Below are positions 25,404 to 37,298 of a stretch of DNA of 64,000 bases, in pieces. How positions within the stretch are numbered: the first letter of the stretch is position 1; every line of letters starts with the position of its first letter. Origin of the DNA: Hofstenia miamia (taxonomy: Eukaryota; Xenacoelomorpha; Acoela); NCBI GenBank assembly GCA_004352715.1, contig SCFE01000019.1, positions 735,194 to 799,193 of the forward strand, given 5' to 3'. The notes beneath the pieces were generated by a model. The model did not search any database. It was not told the DNA's origin and saw nothing but the letters and a program-made list of their open reading frames with translations. Position numbers and translations under genes: made by a program.

Positions 25404-26569
25404 AAAAAAAAAACTACAAGAATTGCTTAAATAATCAAAATTCAGCTCGTTGCATGAATTACTTCAGGATAGTAGCGTATTAATCAAGGCATTGACATAT
25501 ATCAAATTTTTTGTGTATCGCATATTCGTATATTTCATAGATTTCGCATCGTATAATGAATTTTTTCCATATATTACTTCATACATTTGTAATAGACAAT
25601 ATTAAAAATACGAAATGAAAATAATTTGAAACACCCAATAATAACAGTAATAGACAAATTACATTGTTGAAGTTGAGAGAATCCACTGTCATTGATTGTC
25701 GTCATGCGACATGGTTAAAATAAGCGCTCTTAAGTTAGGTTTCCCTTGACACACTCTCTCGAGTTGTCAGCTTCAGCTTTTTTAATTAGCTTATTTTGTA
25801 CATGTACGATATTCTCTTTAAGCTCGTCATATATTCATGTATTTCTATTCTCGTATATTCGTATATAAACGTCATTGCTCTGGTATGAATTCACTCTACA
25901 AGAGCACTTTCTAAGTGATAAAAAAATAAGTCTAATTATAAATCACGATAATCAGTGCTANGCAAAACTTGGTGGCCATTGCAAAAACTGGATATTATTT
26001 TCAGAAAACCANAAAAAAAAAACTACAAGAATTGCTTAAATAATCAAAATTCAGCTCGTTGCATGAATTACTTCAGGATAGTAGCGTATTAATCAAGGCA
26101 TTGACATATATCAAATTTTTTGTGTATCGCATATTCGTATATTTCATAGATTTCGCATCGTATAATGAATTTTTTCCATATATTACTTCATACATTTGTA
26201 ATAGACAATATTAAAAATACGAAATGAAAATAATTTGAAACACCCAATAATAACAGTAATAGACAAATTACATTGTTGAAGTTGAGAGAATCCACTGTCA
26301 TTGATTGTCGTCATGCGACATGGTTAAAATAAGCGCTCTTAAGTTAGGTTTCCCTTGACACACTCTCTCGAGTTGTCAGCTTCAGCTTTTTTAATTAGCT
26401 TATTTTGTACATGTACGATATTCTCTTTAAGCTCGTCATATATTCATGTATTTCTATTCTCGTATATTCGTATATAAACGTCATTGCTCTGGTATGAATT
26501 CACTCTACAAGAGCACTTTCTAAGTGATAAAAAAATAAGTCTAATTATAAATCACGATAATCAGTGCTA
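25404..26569. repeat. 557-bp direct duplication with single N at each junction
   Basis: 25404-25960 and 26013-26569 read as the same sequence. Between them are an N (25961), 50 unique bases and another N (26012). Single N characters exactly at both copy junctions point to an assembly or gap-filling artefact rather than a biological tandem repeat. The unit itself is AT-rich and non-coding. Confidence 0.92.
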
Positions 26570-27019
26570 ACAAAAATTAAGAAAAGAAGGAAAAGTACAA
26601 TGAAAAATTTATTTTTGTATGAGTTTTGTTCCTGATTTATGTCTTAAATAAACAGGTCATTCAAATTTAAATGAAATTGTAAAACACTTTTATGATTGTC
26701 TAAAATATAGAATTATCCAAATAGGGAGTTTGTTTATATTACCGATTGTTAATAACTGGATATCAAGCCGCAGTGGTTAAAAACACAATGTTCGCAAGTG
26801 GATCTGTGGTTGCTCTCTCAAAAGTTTGATAAAAATATAAATTAATTAACCCTTATCAGGACTTCTGTCAACATGTTCGGTTGGCATCATGGATATCTTT
26901 TTGTCAATAATAGCTATTTTATGAGAGCATGATTATAATTATTTACTCCATTCTTAAGAAAAAAGTTACAACTATCTTATAATTACAAAATTTATAGGAA
27001 TTCTGTTTCCCATACCTAC

Positions 27020-27135
27020 AACAGCTTTAAAAGTGGTGCTGACAGGCTTGATGAAAATCTGCTGAAATCTTCTAACTGGAAGGCAAACAATTTGTGGACT
27101 CTTAATTTCTCTTATATTCTCTTCCATGTGACTTG
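27020..27135 (-). CDS. Candidate exon, unknown gene
   Basis: The minus strand reads HMEENIREIKSPQIVCLPVR and continues to KAVV, then a GTAG|gtatgg donor. A pyrimidine-rich acceptor (tttgttattacaag) precedes it. Leaving 1 nt over, it joins in phase to the candidate exon at 25290-25375. The Met after the acceptor could be a start. Composition is protein-like, but no family is recognised. Confidence 0.27.
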
Positions 27136-27139
27136 TAAT

Positions 27140-28265
27140 AACAAACAAAACAAACCAGATATTAGAAGAACCAATTTAGGGGTAGTTTTCAACAACCAAG
27201 AATCAAAAAATTGTCTGAAATTTTCCCTTGCCGACAAATTTATAAATATGACAAACCCATTTTATCTATAGCTTTCATCAATCACATACAAAAGTGTTCA
27301 AAGTTATGTCGTGGCACAAATAGATCTCAAATTTTTGCTCAGTGTTCTCAGTAAGAATCCTTGCTTCACAATATTGTTTGTAAATCAAATTAATAGAAAG
27401 GGTGTTCTATATAGTTTTAAGCTTTAGTTTTGAATATCAGGAGTGTTGTTTTGACTGACAGTATATTTTTCTGTTTATTATTGGATCTAAAAATAATAAA
27501 TAAAATTTTTATTAAATGCTCCGTTAGTTTTCATTCAAAGAAAAATTACAAGCAACAGTAGACATAGTGTATGTATTATAATAAATATAACCATTCAAGG
27601 GAATATTTTCTTCATCAATGCAGCTTTTGAAATGTGCTGTTGATTTACATAGGTAATAATATGCCGCTAAGAAAATGTTGATAACTTTTGCGGTTTCAGA
27701 CGTCTTGAAAAGGATTAAGACCAACATTTCTAAGTTTACATTTTAAAAAAATATTACGAAAAGTGGTTTCACCTTGAGGTCAACAGAATATAGGGGTGAA
27801 TAAAACACAAATTTCCCCAAAATTTATCCATTAATGAAAAAAACACTACAATGCTTATTACATCGGCATAGAGAAAGATTTGGAAACGACATAAAGATAG
27901 AGGTCCACTTTGCGCAATCATTAAAAATATTTTTATCCCATGCATTAAGGTAACACGCAAAATCGATTTGCGTACGCCATCGTGCGACAAAAATAATTGC
28001 AGAAGGAAATGTTTCGTGTAAGGATTACTATTTAGCTCCGAATGTTTCATTAAATGCTTGAACAATATAGTTTGGAATTACATGTACAAATTAAATAACG
28101 TGAATGATATGTTCAATTTCCTACTTACAGATAATAGAATAGATAAAAATAAATCTGAATTCTATTTCAAATTGAATTACTGAAAATTGTTTCGAAACTT
28201 CATATTCATACTAGTACATCTTGCGGCAGCAATGGAATACATGTCTTCATTATTAAAAAGTATTT
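27140..28265. other. AT-rich stretch with uncertain coding content
   Basis: A 98-codon minus-strand frame (27769-28065) ends at a good donor (TCAAG|gtgaaa). A different frame of the same bases looks equally protein-like, so I do not call an exon. Confidence 0.3.
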
Positions 28266-28269
28266 CCAA

Positions 28270-28890
28270 TATTTTGTTGACCCCTTTCTTTTCATCTATA
28301 ATTATGCTATACACACTTGCACGTTTCCTGCAATAGTCAAACGTGCTGATATCACTCCAATTTTCACGAATGATGATCCCTTCTCTGAGAACAAATTATA
28401 TACATATAGAAATTACCCAATTTCAAAGATCTTCGAAAAGCACTACTCAAACAAATTGCATCTTACCTAGCCAACCACCAAATACTATCAAGTGCTATAT
28501 TGGATTCCGGGAAAAATATAGCACTACCGATGCTTTATTATGATTGACTGAAAACATCAGATATTTCTTAAATAATAATGTATGTAGTAGCATTGCGCTA
28601 TTAGATTTAAGCAAAGCTTTTGATAGTATTAACCATGACATACTAGATCAAAACTGGAAAGATATGGCTTTAGCAATGATTTTATACTATTCATTCATAG
28701 CTGTCTTATAAACCGAGAAAAGATAGAGTCCGCATAAGCAATATTTTCTCAAGCTATATTAAGACTAAAAAAGAAGTTCTGCAGTGTACAATATTGGCGC
28801 CAATGTTATTTTCTTTATATATCAACGATTTCGCAAAATATACAATGGACGTACACATACAATTATATGCAAATGATGTGTTTGGTTAAA
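28270..28890 (+). pseudogene. CR1/jockey-like RT fragment, broken
   Basis: Seen across several frames: GFREKYSTTDALL (28490-28540), then RT motif A as ALLDLSKAFDSINHD (28595-28642). This is followed by a P-LFSLYINDF block (28803-28835) and a catalytic-box remnant YANDV at 28865-28879, where the family has YADD. The frame is interrupted by stops and shifts, and the first catalytic Asp of the box has become Asn. Known: this motif order is the non-LTR RT fingers and palm. It is a dead 5'-truncated copy; other pieces of similar elements lie at 37.3, 47.7 and 63.7 kb. Confidence 0.85.
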
Positions 28891-28894
28891 TAAA

Positions 28895-29460
28895 ATTTTT
28901 ACAATATCTTGTTTTAATATAAGTTCTTCAATAGAAAATCGTAATTTCATATTCTTTAACATTGCGTTGTTATCTTAGAACGCACATCTGTAAATCACAT
29001 TTAAAGAAATCAACGACTTGTAAAGATCTTAAAGATGCGTTTTAGTGCTTAATATACTTTTCAAGTTACTAGCGCACTCGTTTACATGGGATAACATCAA
29101 GGTGTACATAATAACAAGTCATGACAAGAAGACGCAATCAGGCTTGACAAAAGATTATCTTCGATAAGATAATCTCGATAACCTATTTTTGATTAAATAT
29201 TCAGTCCAATAACCTATATGTTATACAGTAGATAATCAATGATTATCGACTCGATTATCTCTTAGCATAATATTTTATTTTTGCTATAGCTGAAGTTTTA
29301 CTATGATAGCACAAGCAAACATTTCATAAAGCTCATCACAATAATGAACATATGCATGCATTTCTTTCAAATGAGAATGGCAATTTAGCGGGAAATATGT
29401 TACCACAAAAGTAATCCCAACCAGTGAATTTATGGTTTACAACTTATTCGCGACGACAGT
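28895..29460. other. Non-coding stretch with a gattatc-rich patch
   Basis: Around 29152-29260 agattatct, its complement agataatct, tcgataa and gattatcgactcgattatct recur, including an inverted pair at 29152-29160 and 29167-29175. This could be one end of an iterated-end element; the other end was not located. Confidence 0.4.
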
Positions 29461-29469
29461 TAACCATTA

Positions 29470-32400
29470 ATCCCAGTAAAATGAAACTTATAAAACTTTT
29501 ATTTATTGTGCAAAAACTTTGCAAATCTTGCAAGAAATAAGTACTTGCAAATACTTTGCAAGTTTTACAAGTATTTGCAAATACTTTTCAAGTTTTGTAT
29601 GTTTTTTTAAAATTTTGATCGGTACCTAAAATAATATAAAGCGTTCTGAGGGAGAATTATATAATATAAAACGTTGTAAGAGGTTTTAATATACACATTA
29701 TGAGTTTTCTAAACATATTAATAAAACAATTCCAGTCCATTGCCGAATGCCATCTAGTGTCAAACGATGGTATTGTAATGCATTTACTAAACGTTTGTTA
29801 AACGATTCTAAGCAGTTTCTAAATTTTTAAAATGCACGCTGTGAACATTTTCTAAACTTCTAAGCTATTTCTAAGCGTTTTTTCAATCATATCTAAATGT
29901 TTCAAAATATTTTAATTAATGTTTAAAAATGTTTTTTAATATGTTATGTATTTCATATTTGTGTGGATATCCAAGTAAATGAAACTTGTAAAACTTGTAA
30001 AACATATAGAAACGTACAAGTGTTGTTCAAATCTTTGAAAACATGCAAGTGCTGTAAGTTGCAAAATCTATTGTTTTAAAAGTCATGTAATTAAGTTTTC
30101 AATATAAACTGCTACATTATATGTGATTATGATTATGTGATATGTGATGCTTGTAATGTTTAAAATGCCAAATTTCCATGAGTTTTTTTAATGTTGTAAT
30201 CTATAATGGTGTCGAATTTTCTTGAATAAAATTTACAAAATCATTGATAAATTATTTAAATTTCAAAATCATAAAGTTTTTATTGCCTTCCAAAACCGTT
30301 ATTTATAATAAAAAATATAGTTAACTGAGGAGTTGTTATTTGATGAAAGAAAAATGTGTTTTTGTCAAATTTATGAAGAAGCATAATCAAGAAAACGCAA
30401 CATTTGTCCAACTGGCGGTCTCAAAGATCAAAATGAGTCTGCAGCAGGTTAGTGATTTTTATGAGTTAAAACAGCTATGACATATTGAAAACAGTGTGTT
30501 TTGCAATGTGTTTCTAAATGTTATTTTCCAAATTCTTATAATGTTGTTCGAGCCAAATATCAATAAAAAATTTAATGTTCTACGTCAATTATTAATTACC
30601 AATCAATGATATTAACGAATATTAATAGCTAAAATTATATTTTTAATAATTTTTTCAAGGAAATCTTGAAAATAAAAAGAAACATCTTGTTTTCATGTTG
30701 AATACAATACAACTATCGCCAATATTCTCTTAAGGGTTTAAGCTTAGGCATCGGTTGCGCCGGGTCGCACGTCATTTATAATTGTAACAGTGGAAGAAAA
30801 TATCATTTTTGTGAAAAGTTTGAAAAAATATTTTTTTTCCTGGCAGCGATTCTAACTAAGAGGCTACAATGTCTTCAAAGTATAAAATGTTTTAGACGAC
30901 TAAAATATTTTTTGTTAAAAATTTACTGCTTGCTAACCCTAATTCTAATACATTACTGAAGAACAACATCATTTCTCAATTAATATCGACCACTTGTCTA
31001 CAAAAAAAAATATTTTGACATATAGTAAATAGACTACATAATGATGTCAAAAAAGTTGTTTTGTGGCATGAAGACTTCCATGTCATGGAAAAATATGCCT
31101 TTTCCCCCGAAAATTATATTTTTAAATCAAGTTTTATCTCAGAATATCTTCTATCCTGTAAAATCTGATTAACAAGTTAAATTTTACCGGATTCCGGCAC
31201 ATCCCTAACTGCAACAGTAACAAGACAGTATAATTTGTATACAATGCAAACAGCCAGCTTGTGCAACAGGGTCTTAGTATCACATATGCGATATGTATAT
31301 AGATTACTTGCTATGTAGTGATTTGAACATGTATTTTTTGTTTGTTTTACAGTTTGGAAAAAAATTCTTTAAAGATATGTAAAATAATCAGAATAATGCA
31401 GTTCACAATGAAATGTAAAAAATTATTAGAACTTGAGTCAATTAACACACCTTGTCCTTCTAGGTATATGTGAAAAGAAACTTTCTAGAATAGTTATTGT
31501 AAGCTAAGTTTCACATGAATAATGCACATGCAAAAATATTAAAGTAAAAAATTTCAGAAAATTCTATTGTAAATTAATTGTATGCCAGTAATGAACCTTT
31601 TGCAAATGGGTCAATTCGCCCACTTGGCTCTTCTAGTGCAAATTTCATTACTATGCTAGTTTTTAGTTAGATTTCATATCAATATAATGGAAACTTTGCA
31701 AATGGTCAATGTCAATATATTTCTGAAGCTTCTGAGTGCATTCTTGCAATTGTGAATGTTTTAGCTAATAGTGTGTGTGTAATTCAATAACAAGTTATCG
31801 CATTTTCAAAAAATGACATTATTCACATTACGCCAAAAATATGTATGTGCGTGTAGTTCGAATCTTATTGATTACAATATTCAAGGATTACAGTGCAAGC
31901 TAAGGATTAATTACGTTTGAGATTAATTACAACTCAATATTTTATAAGCCATAAATAAGGCGGCCTTTTTCAATATTTTAATTTAGGCTTTGCTTTTATA
32001 CAATATTATTATTGGAGCTTAAAAAATATTGAAAATATCCGAAGTGCTCACTAAATTGAATCATTAAATACATTTATTCATGTGTACATTAATAATTGAT
32101 ATCTTAGAATATCGAAGTACACGATTCCCAAAGAATCCTACGCATGGGAACCAGCACGTCTTGCTATTAGCTGTCTTCAGATGATCGCCTGCATAAATGA
32201 AGTTCTGGTAAAATATTGTTTTAAGTTTTAAATTTTCATTATGTTTTTAGGTATTAGACACTCGTGAAAAGAATGAAAACTCAACAATAAGACAAGTCAT
32301 TTGCATATTATCGATTTTGTAATGATATTTGAATGTTTTTTTCGAATTTTTATTGAATAGTAAAAGATATATATAACTTGCAAATCTTGCTGATACTTGT

Positions 32401-32667
32401 ATAATTTTCAAAATTTTACACAACTATACCACAAAAACTTGCAAATATTTGCAAGTATACTACAAAAACTTGCAATTATTTGCAAGTATGCTACAAAAAC
32501 TTGCAATTATTTGCTAGTATGCCACAAAAACTTGCAAATATTTGCAAGTTACTTGCAAATCTTGCAGATATTTTTTAAACTTTGCAAAGTTTTTTATAAA
32601 TACTTTGCAAGTTTTTGCATAATACTTACAAATACTTTTCAAGTTTTGCAAGTTTCAGTATTGGGAT
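29470..32667. mobile_element. Large iterated-end element D (3.2 kb), motif cttgcaaatatttgcaag
   Basis: Seen: the left terminus reads atcccagta, then tgaaactt (29470-29489). The right terminus read inward on the other strand is atcccaata, then tgaaactt (ending 32667). The outer 130-300 bp on each side are packed with acttgcaa and ttgcaagt units, often fused into cttgcaaatatttgcaag. More diverged copies lie at 29985-30070. The interior is AT-rich, has no transposase and seems to contain other insertions, including a tttctaaacg-rich patch (29710-29900). The cccag terminus resembles elements A-C. No clear target duplication was seen. Confidence 0.65.
31118..31206 (-). repeat. Dispersed repeat, inverted partner of 48830-48905
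   Basis: On the minus strand this reads tagggatgtgccggaatccggtaaaat-type sequence, then aacttgt and atattctgagataaa. The same order of landmarks occurs on the plus strand at 48830-48905. The tagggatg end next to ccgg motifs looks like a transposon terminus nested in element D. Confidence 0.6.
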
Positions 32668-32672
32668 AGCGT

Positions 32673-33330
32673 AAATATACTTGCAAAATCAACGTTATTA
32701 TAACATTTTTCTTTGTTTCTAGCAGTTCACTCTATTAAATGTATATAAGAAACATGGGAGTGGGTAAAATTTTAGACTATTTTAGCGGCTGAAACAGTTA
32801 GTAGCAGTAAACCAAACAAGCTCACACTTCATGTGCACAACACGCAGCCCTGGTTGAACACATTTATGAGCCTGCTATTGTAAAGGAGGCCCATCAATGC
32901 TAGACAAAAGCTGTGAAACATGGGCATTAGCTTACTAATGCTTACGGCCAACGAGAAACATAGTTTCTTAGTCAGCCTTAATAATGGCTGCATACGGTTA
33001 TGTGAAACATTTAGTAATTAATGTATTTAAGATCATGTACATGTACATACTCTATAAAATATTTTTTATTGCATTTTGAATTGAGCTGACTAATTTTATA
33101 TAATTAGAGTAGCCTTGGAGAAATTCTTAGAAGCAATCAAGCTCAATGTCACAAGCAGTGAAATATTTTACTGACTGCGCTTTTGCATAATCATAACCAT
33201 TTGCTGCGTTAAATTTACGCATTTAGTGGTTTTTTTGTAATAATTGTTCTTCTATGTGACCCTTCTGATTAAAAGGAACTATAATAGTAATATATCAATC
33301 TTTGCTTTATCCTAGTCAGCAAGATTGTAA
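32673..33330. other. Non-coding, possible 5' part of the hAT element
   Basis: No coding sequence before the BED-finger ORF. A cagccctgg sequence near 32843 could be a hAT-like terminus, but no matching right end was found. Confidence 0.35.
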
Positions 33331-34580
33331 ATGAACATTACAAATAAAGAAATAGTTGATTTTTACTTTCAAGAGATTTCTCAAGATGATAAAGGCAAAC
33401 AATTCAGATGCATTTGTAAAGTAGAGCGAACGAGGTCCAAGGGTTCGGGATATTCAAATCTCATAAATCACGTATTTACAGCACATCCTGATTATAAATC
33501 CAAACTTTTGGAAGCACCCTAACGTCTCTTGTTAATAAGAAAGCATATAATATCTTCTCTTGGTTGGATTGGATAATAATGGAAAATCGTGAGTTTTCTT
33601 TGTGTGAGAAAGAAAGGGTACGTAAGTACACAAATCTAAACCCAATATCGCGAAACAGCTTAGCAAAATATATGAAATTGCTGACAAAATCTGTTGAAAA
33701 AGCTAATGGAATCACTGCCGCCCCGTTTTGGAATTATCATTGATGGTTGGACGCAGAACTCTACACATTATATAGGGGTTTTTGCTGCATATTCTACTGA
33801 AATTGCTACGCATTTCCCACTTTTAGCCTTTTCGCCGCTACAGGACGAAACTTCCTTAACCGCTGAAAATCGTGCGGATTTTTTCCAAACAATTCCTGAA
33901 CTGCATTATGCAGATATTAAGTGTGTGCAATTCTTGGTTGCTGATAATTGTTCTGTTAACAAACGTATTGCAGATCTTATTGGCGTACCTCTGGCGAATT
34001 AGAAGAACATCATCATATCTTGGAAAAAATTAACAATTTAATGCTCAGTACTCTAAAAAATGCTGCAAAATTATGCGAAAAAAGTCATCTGAGGCCAATT
34101 ATCAGAAATACTACCCCGGTGGACGTCTGGCTACAGCATGGTTGAGAGGTATTTGGAGCTGTACGAAAGTCTGGATGTTGAAGATAACGATTTGGCTGTA
34201 TTCATGCTCTCACCCTTAGAACATAATGCAGTGAAATATTTGTCCAAAAAAATGAGTGATATAGAGTCAGTTACTTTAGAATTACAGAAAAATTCCTGCA
34301 CATTGTCAGATGTGCGCAGTCTCTTTGATACTACAATTCAGGAATACCGTTCAATGGCATATATCATTTATCAGCTAATGCACAAATAGTACACAGTCCT
34401 AACTTCGAAAATGGCGTAGCTAACCATAAAGGAGACAATTTATTACCTGAAGAAAAACTCAGTGTTAAATCCCTAATATTACGGAAAGTTCCGGAATTTA
34501 ATAAAATTGATTCAGAAATTCAAGCAACTGCACTTGCACAAAGAGCGGAACACTGTCTTGTTGAGGCAGCAGAATAATGA
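33331..34580 (+). pseudogene. hAT transposase with BED zinc finger, broken
   Basis: Seen: the first frame (33331-33522) encodes a BED-type finger (FRCICK ... NLINHVFTAH, Cys/Cys/His/His) and ends early. The second (33694-34002) has the hAT signature GIIIDGWTQNSTHYIGVFA, then LVADNCSVNKRIADLIGVPL, characteristic of the RNase H-like core with its catalytic Asp. The third (34138-34389) holds the helical part following it. Stops and frameshifts separate all three, and the C-terminal dimerisation block is missing. Known: hAT enzymes cut and paste DNA with 8-bp duplications. This copy cannot make an enzyme. Confidence 0.88.
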
Positions 34581-34639
34581 GCCTATAATTGCTTCTAATA
34601 CTCAATTTAAAGTGAAATTGATAAACAAATCTATTACCC

Positions 34640-34863
34640 CAACAATAGCGAAGATGAAGACAGTGATTTCAGCCAAGACAGCGATACTGAAGGAATAAAA
34701 GAAGTTACTGAATTTACTCCTGAAGCAAGTTCTCCAAGACCATGTGGTCGATACTTTCTCCGTGATCGATGAAACCCTGCCTTCAGCTCAACTATAAAGT
34801 GTAGCCCAATTGAGGACTTCAGGACTGATTATTTACAAACTTATACCCTACTTTGAAGGGGGA
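34640..34863 (+). pseudogene. Gypsy-like pol 3' tail and polypurine tract
   Basis: One frame reads an acidic stretch, then EASSPRPCGRYFLRDR and a stop. This resembles the Pro/Arg-rich tails after integrase in Ty3/gypsy pol. It is followed by tttgaaggggga at 34852-34863, a polypurine tract immediately before the tg of the LTR. The hAT remnant just upstream has been interrupted or truncated by it. Only the tail is present; no RT or integrase core was seen. Confidence 0.45.
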
Positions 34864-35020
34864 TGTCGCATATGATTATCTAGTCCGCATGTACTTGTTA
34901 AGTTGTAAACATGTTTGTATTTGTTAAGTTGTACACATATATGCCTGCGTAGGGTTATTATTATAAATGCTGCTTGGTATGAGTAGACGTACATCTTATC
35001 TTGGATAGCTTTAAAACACA
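34864..35020 (+). repeat. Short LTR (LTR1)
   Basis: 157 bp beginning tgtcgcatatg and ending aaacaca. It has a purine tract on its left and a primer-binding-like sequence on its right, and a tataaat box at about 34961. The tg...ca ends and both flanking signals fit a Ty3/gypsy LTR. No second copy lies in the window. Confidence 0.55.
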
Positions 35021-35022
35021 TC

Positions 35023-36916
35023 ATGGCGCAGTCAGATAAGAACCCAAACAAGGAAAAAACGATTTATCCTGGCGATTACTATGAAAAGGCAAAGGCCTGG
35101 ATTTATTAGCTCAAATGCTACGAAATTGCAATCACTCCCATCGCCAGTTAAAAACTGGCTCCTACAACCCACACAGGCGCCAACATCACCACTAAAAAAG
35201 TTCCAGCAGAGCGCCAACGTCTACAAAAAAAACATTACTAAGCATCATCAACAAAGAAAACGCTTTTGGAAGAACCTCACCCTTCACAGAAAGGATCAGG
35301 AATTTCTACACCCCCACACCCGTAAATACATGTGGGGAGCCACAGCACAAACTCACTTCATGAAAACAAACGACATACATGGTCCTCTCACCACAGAGAT
35401 ACTACAACAAAGACTACCCCACAGCATGCAGTCCTGTCTACAACTATGTCGCATTCACAACATAAAAGAAAAGAATGAGTCACTGTTCCAATACCTGCAA
35501 ACGTCTTATCCGGAGATAACATACAGCCTAACGCAGATTACAGAAGAAACAACAAACATCCTTGGCCACTCGAACCGATAAAAGTCATTAACATGCTCCC
35601 AAAAAACGAACTAACACTGGACCAAGAAGAGCAACTACTAGCTGAATCAACACTACAATTCAACAGTTACTGGAAGAGATAACATATGAGAGCAGTGCTG
35701 AACAACAAAAATCAAATTCAAATCACTCCCATCCACTACTCCACCACCAAAGTATAGGACGTTGAATTATTAAAGATGAATATGTTCACTGAGTCCTACA
35801 CAAAAACCAACATCAAAATACTAATGTCTCCCAACCAGCAGGTAGCCTTCAACGTTGAATGTGCATCTGCGCGCTTCCTCATTCCTCACAAAGTAAAACA
35901 ATCCTTAGTAACAACATCTCCATTGCAAGTACTAGGAGAAATTGACCGTAAATCTCTGAACTATCCAGTCACCTTTGGCACTGCACAAATCACAGAAACT
36001 ACTGGAAACTGGTTACAACTAGAAAAGCAAATCGCCACATCGAATGAGTTCTGCGCTCCCCCAAAAATCGTCAGCATCCCTGTAATCACCCCGTACACAA
36101 AAGACAAATCTTCCAAACCAATCAAACACAACATACTTTCACACAAACTATATTTCAACTCTGGTTAGGCAATAATCAATTTTAAGAAAACAAAACTCTT
36201 TAAAGACGCCGCCACGAACCTACGTGACAATGACCAAGAATACCAGCTTCTGTTTGACACCAAGCATCCCCAGGAAGACATCTACAAAAAAGGTTGTCCC
36301 ATCCGCCAACAAATTGCCAACCTAAAAGAAGAACTTCACAAGAAGAAGCTAAAAAACCTAACCGTATTTGCAGGAAGTCAAGACATAATATGGGCAAATC
36401 TCATCAAAGAAAACCTAAAATACTACGATGTCTCTAGATGAGTAGAAATCGTCACAATGATACATGCTGACATAAACGATCTGGACCAAATGTCAGAAGA
36501 AACAATACTTCAAAATATAAACTTCCTTTACAAAAATACCAATTTTCACCAATCTTAGTCGTCGATGTTCCAGTTCTGTTCTTTTTCTCAGACGCTAAGC
36601 TTGACACCACGTCGGCCCACACATCAGATACAGACGCCAGAATGACACTGATGATCACGCTGAAGGGCCAGAAGCTCTATTGAAACTTCTATGATATATT
36701 CCAACAAAGAATAAATAATATTCGCTAATCAATCCTCATCCTGGCACCAACAACAAGTCTAAAATATATACAATATCACAAACCGGTGACTACTGAAATT
36801 GAAGCAATCGCCTACCTCAGTTGTACCAAAGACATATCAGAAACCACCTGGGAAGACACCCGCATCTTAAAGCTGCTGGATGACACCAACAAAATCCTCA
36901 GCCAACTTTCAAAATA
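35023..36916 (+). pseudogene. A/C-rich decayed coding block of a putative LTR element, product unknown
   Basis: Seen: composition changes abruptly to A/C-rich and G/T-poor on the plus strand. An ATG overlapping the primer site opens a frame (MAQSDKNPNKEKTIYPGDYY) stopped at about 35107. A 166-codon frame runs 35081-35581. From 35593 one frame continues to 36558 with only five scattered stops (35680, 35755, 36166, 36438, 36557). It includes IKILMSPNQQVAF, then PVTFGTAQITETTGNW, then QQIANLKEELHKK. Further frames follow to 36916. Inference: one long protein inactivated by point mutations. I see no RT, protease, integrase or zinc-knuckle motif. Its place between a primer site and a polypurine tract suggests a gag-like or accessory product, or a captured viral gene. 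Confidence 0.5.
35024..35041 (+). promoter_or_regulatory. Primer-binding-site-like sequence tggcgcagtcag
   Basis: It starts 3 bp after the LTR1 end. tggcgcagtc-type sites follow the 5' LTR in many metazoan gypsy-like elements; I have not identified the tRNA. Confidence 0.5.
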
Positions 36917-36941
36917 AACACCCACATCGATATAGGGCATC

Positions 36942-36953
36942 TTAGGGGAGGGG
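36942..36953 (+). promoter_or_regulatory. Polypurine tract before LTR2
   Basis: ttaggggagggg lies directly before the tg of LTR2, as expected for the plus-strand primer of reverse transcription. Confidence 0.6.
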
Positions 36954-37237
36954 TGTACAATCGGGACCTTTGTCACTGCACGGAATTCCCACGCACATCA
37001 TTTCGCCACCGCTAGGAGTTGCCTCTATATCGTCATGCTAATTCTTGCTACATTCCTGTGCATACTCAGCTACCCAATCAAGATGTTTAGTGTTTACATT
37101 TTTGTTCTGCCTCGGCAGGTGTATTGCGTATTATTATTCTATCTGTATAAATAGGGAACCAGTGTGATCAAACAGCTAATAAATTGTTTTGGTTCAATAA
37201 CTAGTTTATTCTTGCTCTCATATATTCTCTATATTCA
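36954..37237 (+). repeat. 3' LTR (LTR2)
   Basis: 284 bp from tgtacaatcggg to atattca. It contains a tataaatag promoter box at about 37146 and an aataaa polyadenylation signal at about 37179. The polypurine tract on its left fixes it as a 3' LTR. It does not match LTR1, so the 5' partner is missing or LTR1 belongs to another element. Confidence 0.65.
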
Positions 37238-37298
37238 GATGGCAATGAGCAGCTAAACTTTCTACGAAGCTGAGGGGGAGTAAGCGGAGTGCGTATTC

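Noticed and set aside
27769-28065. 98-codon minus-strand frame ending at a good donor, possible exon
   Set aside because: An alternative frame over the same bases looks equally protein-like and neither matches a family; not enough to call.
29500-32670. cttgcaaatatttgcaag arrays as a possible CRISPR-like repeat array
   Set aside because: Units are variable, closely packed, without uniform spacers, in an animal genome, and sit at the inverted ends of an element.
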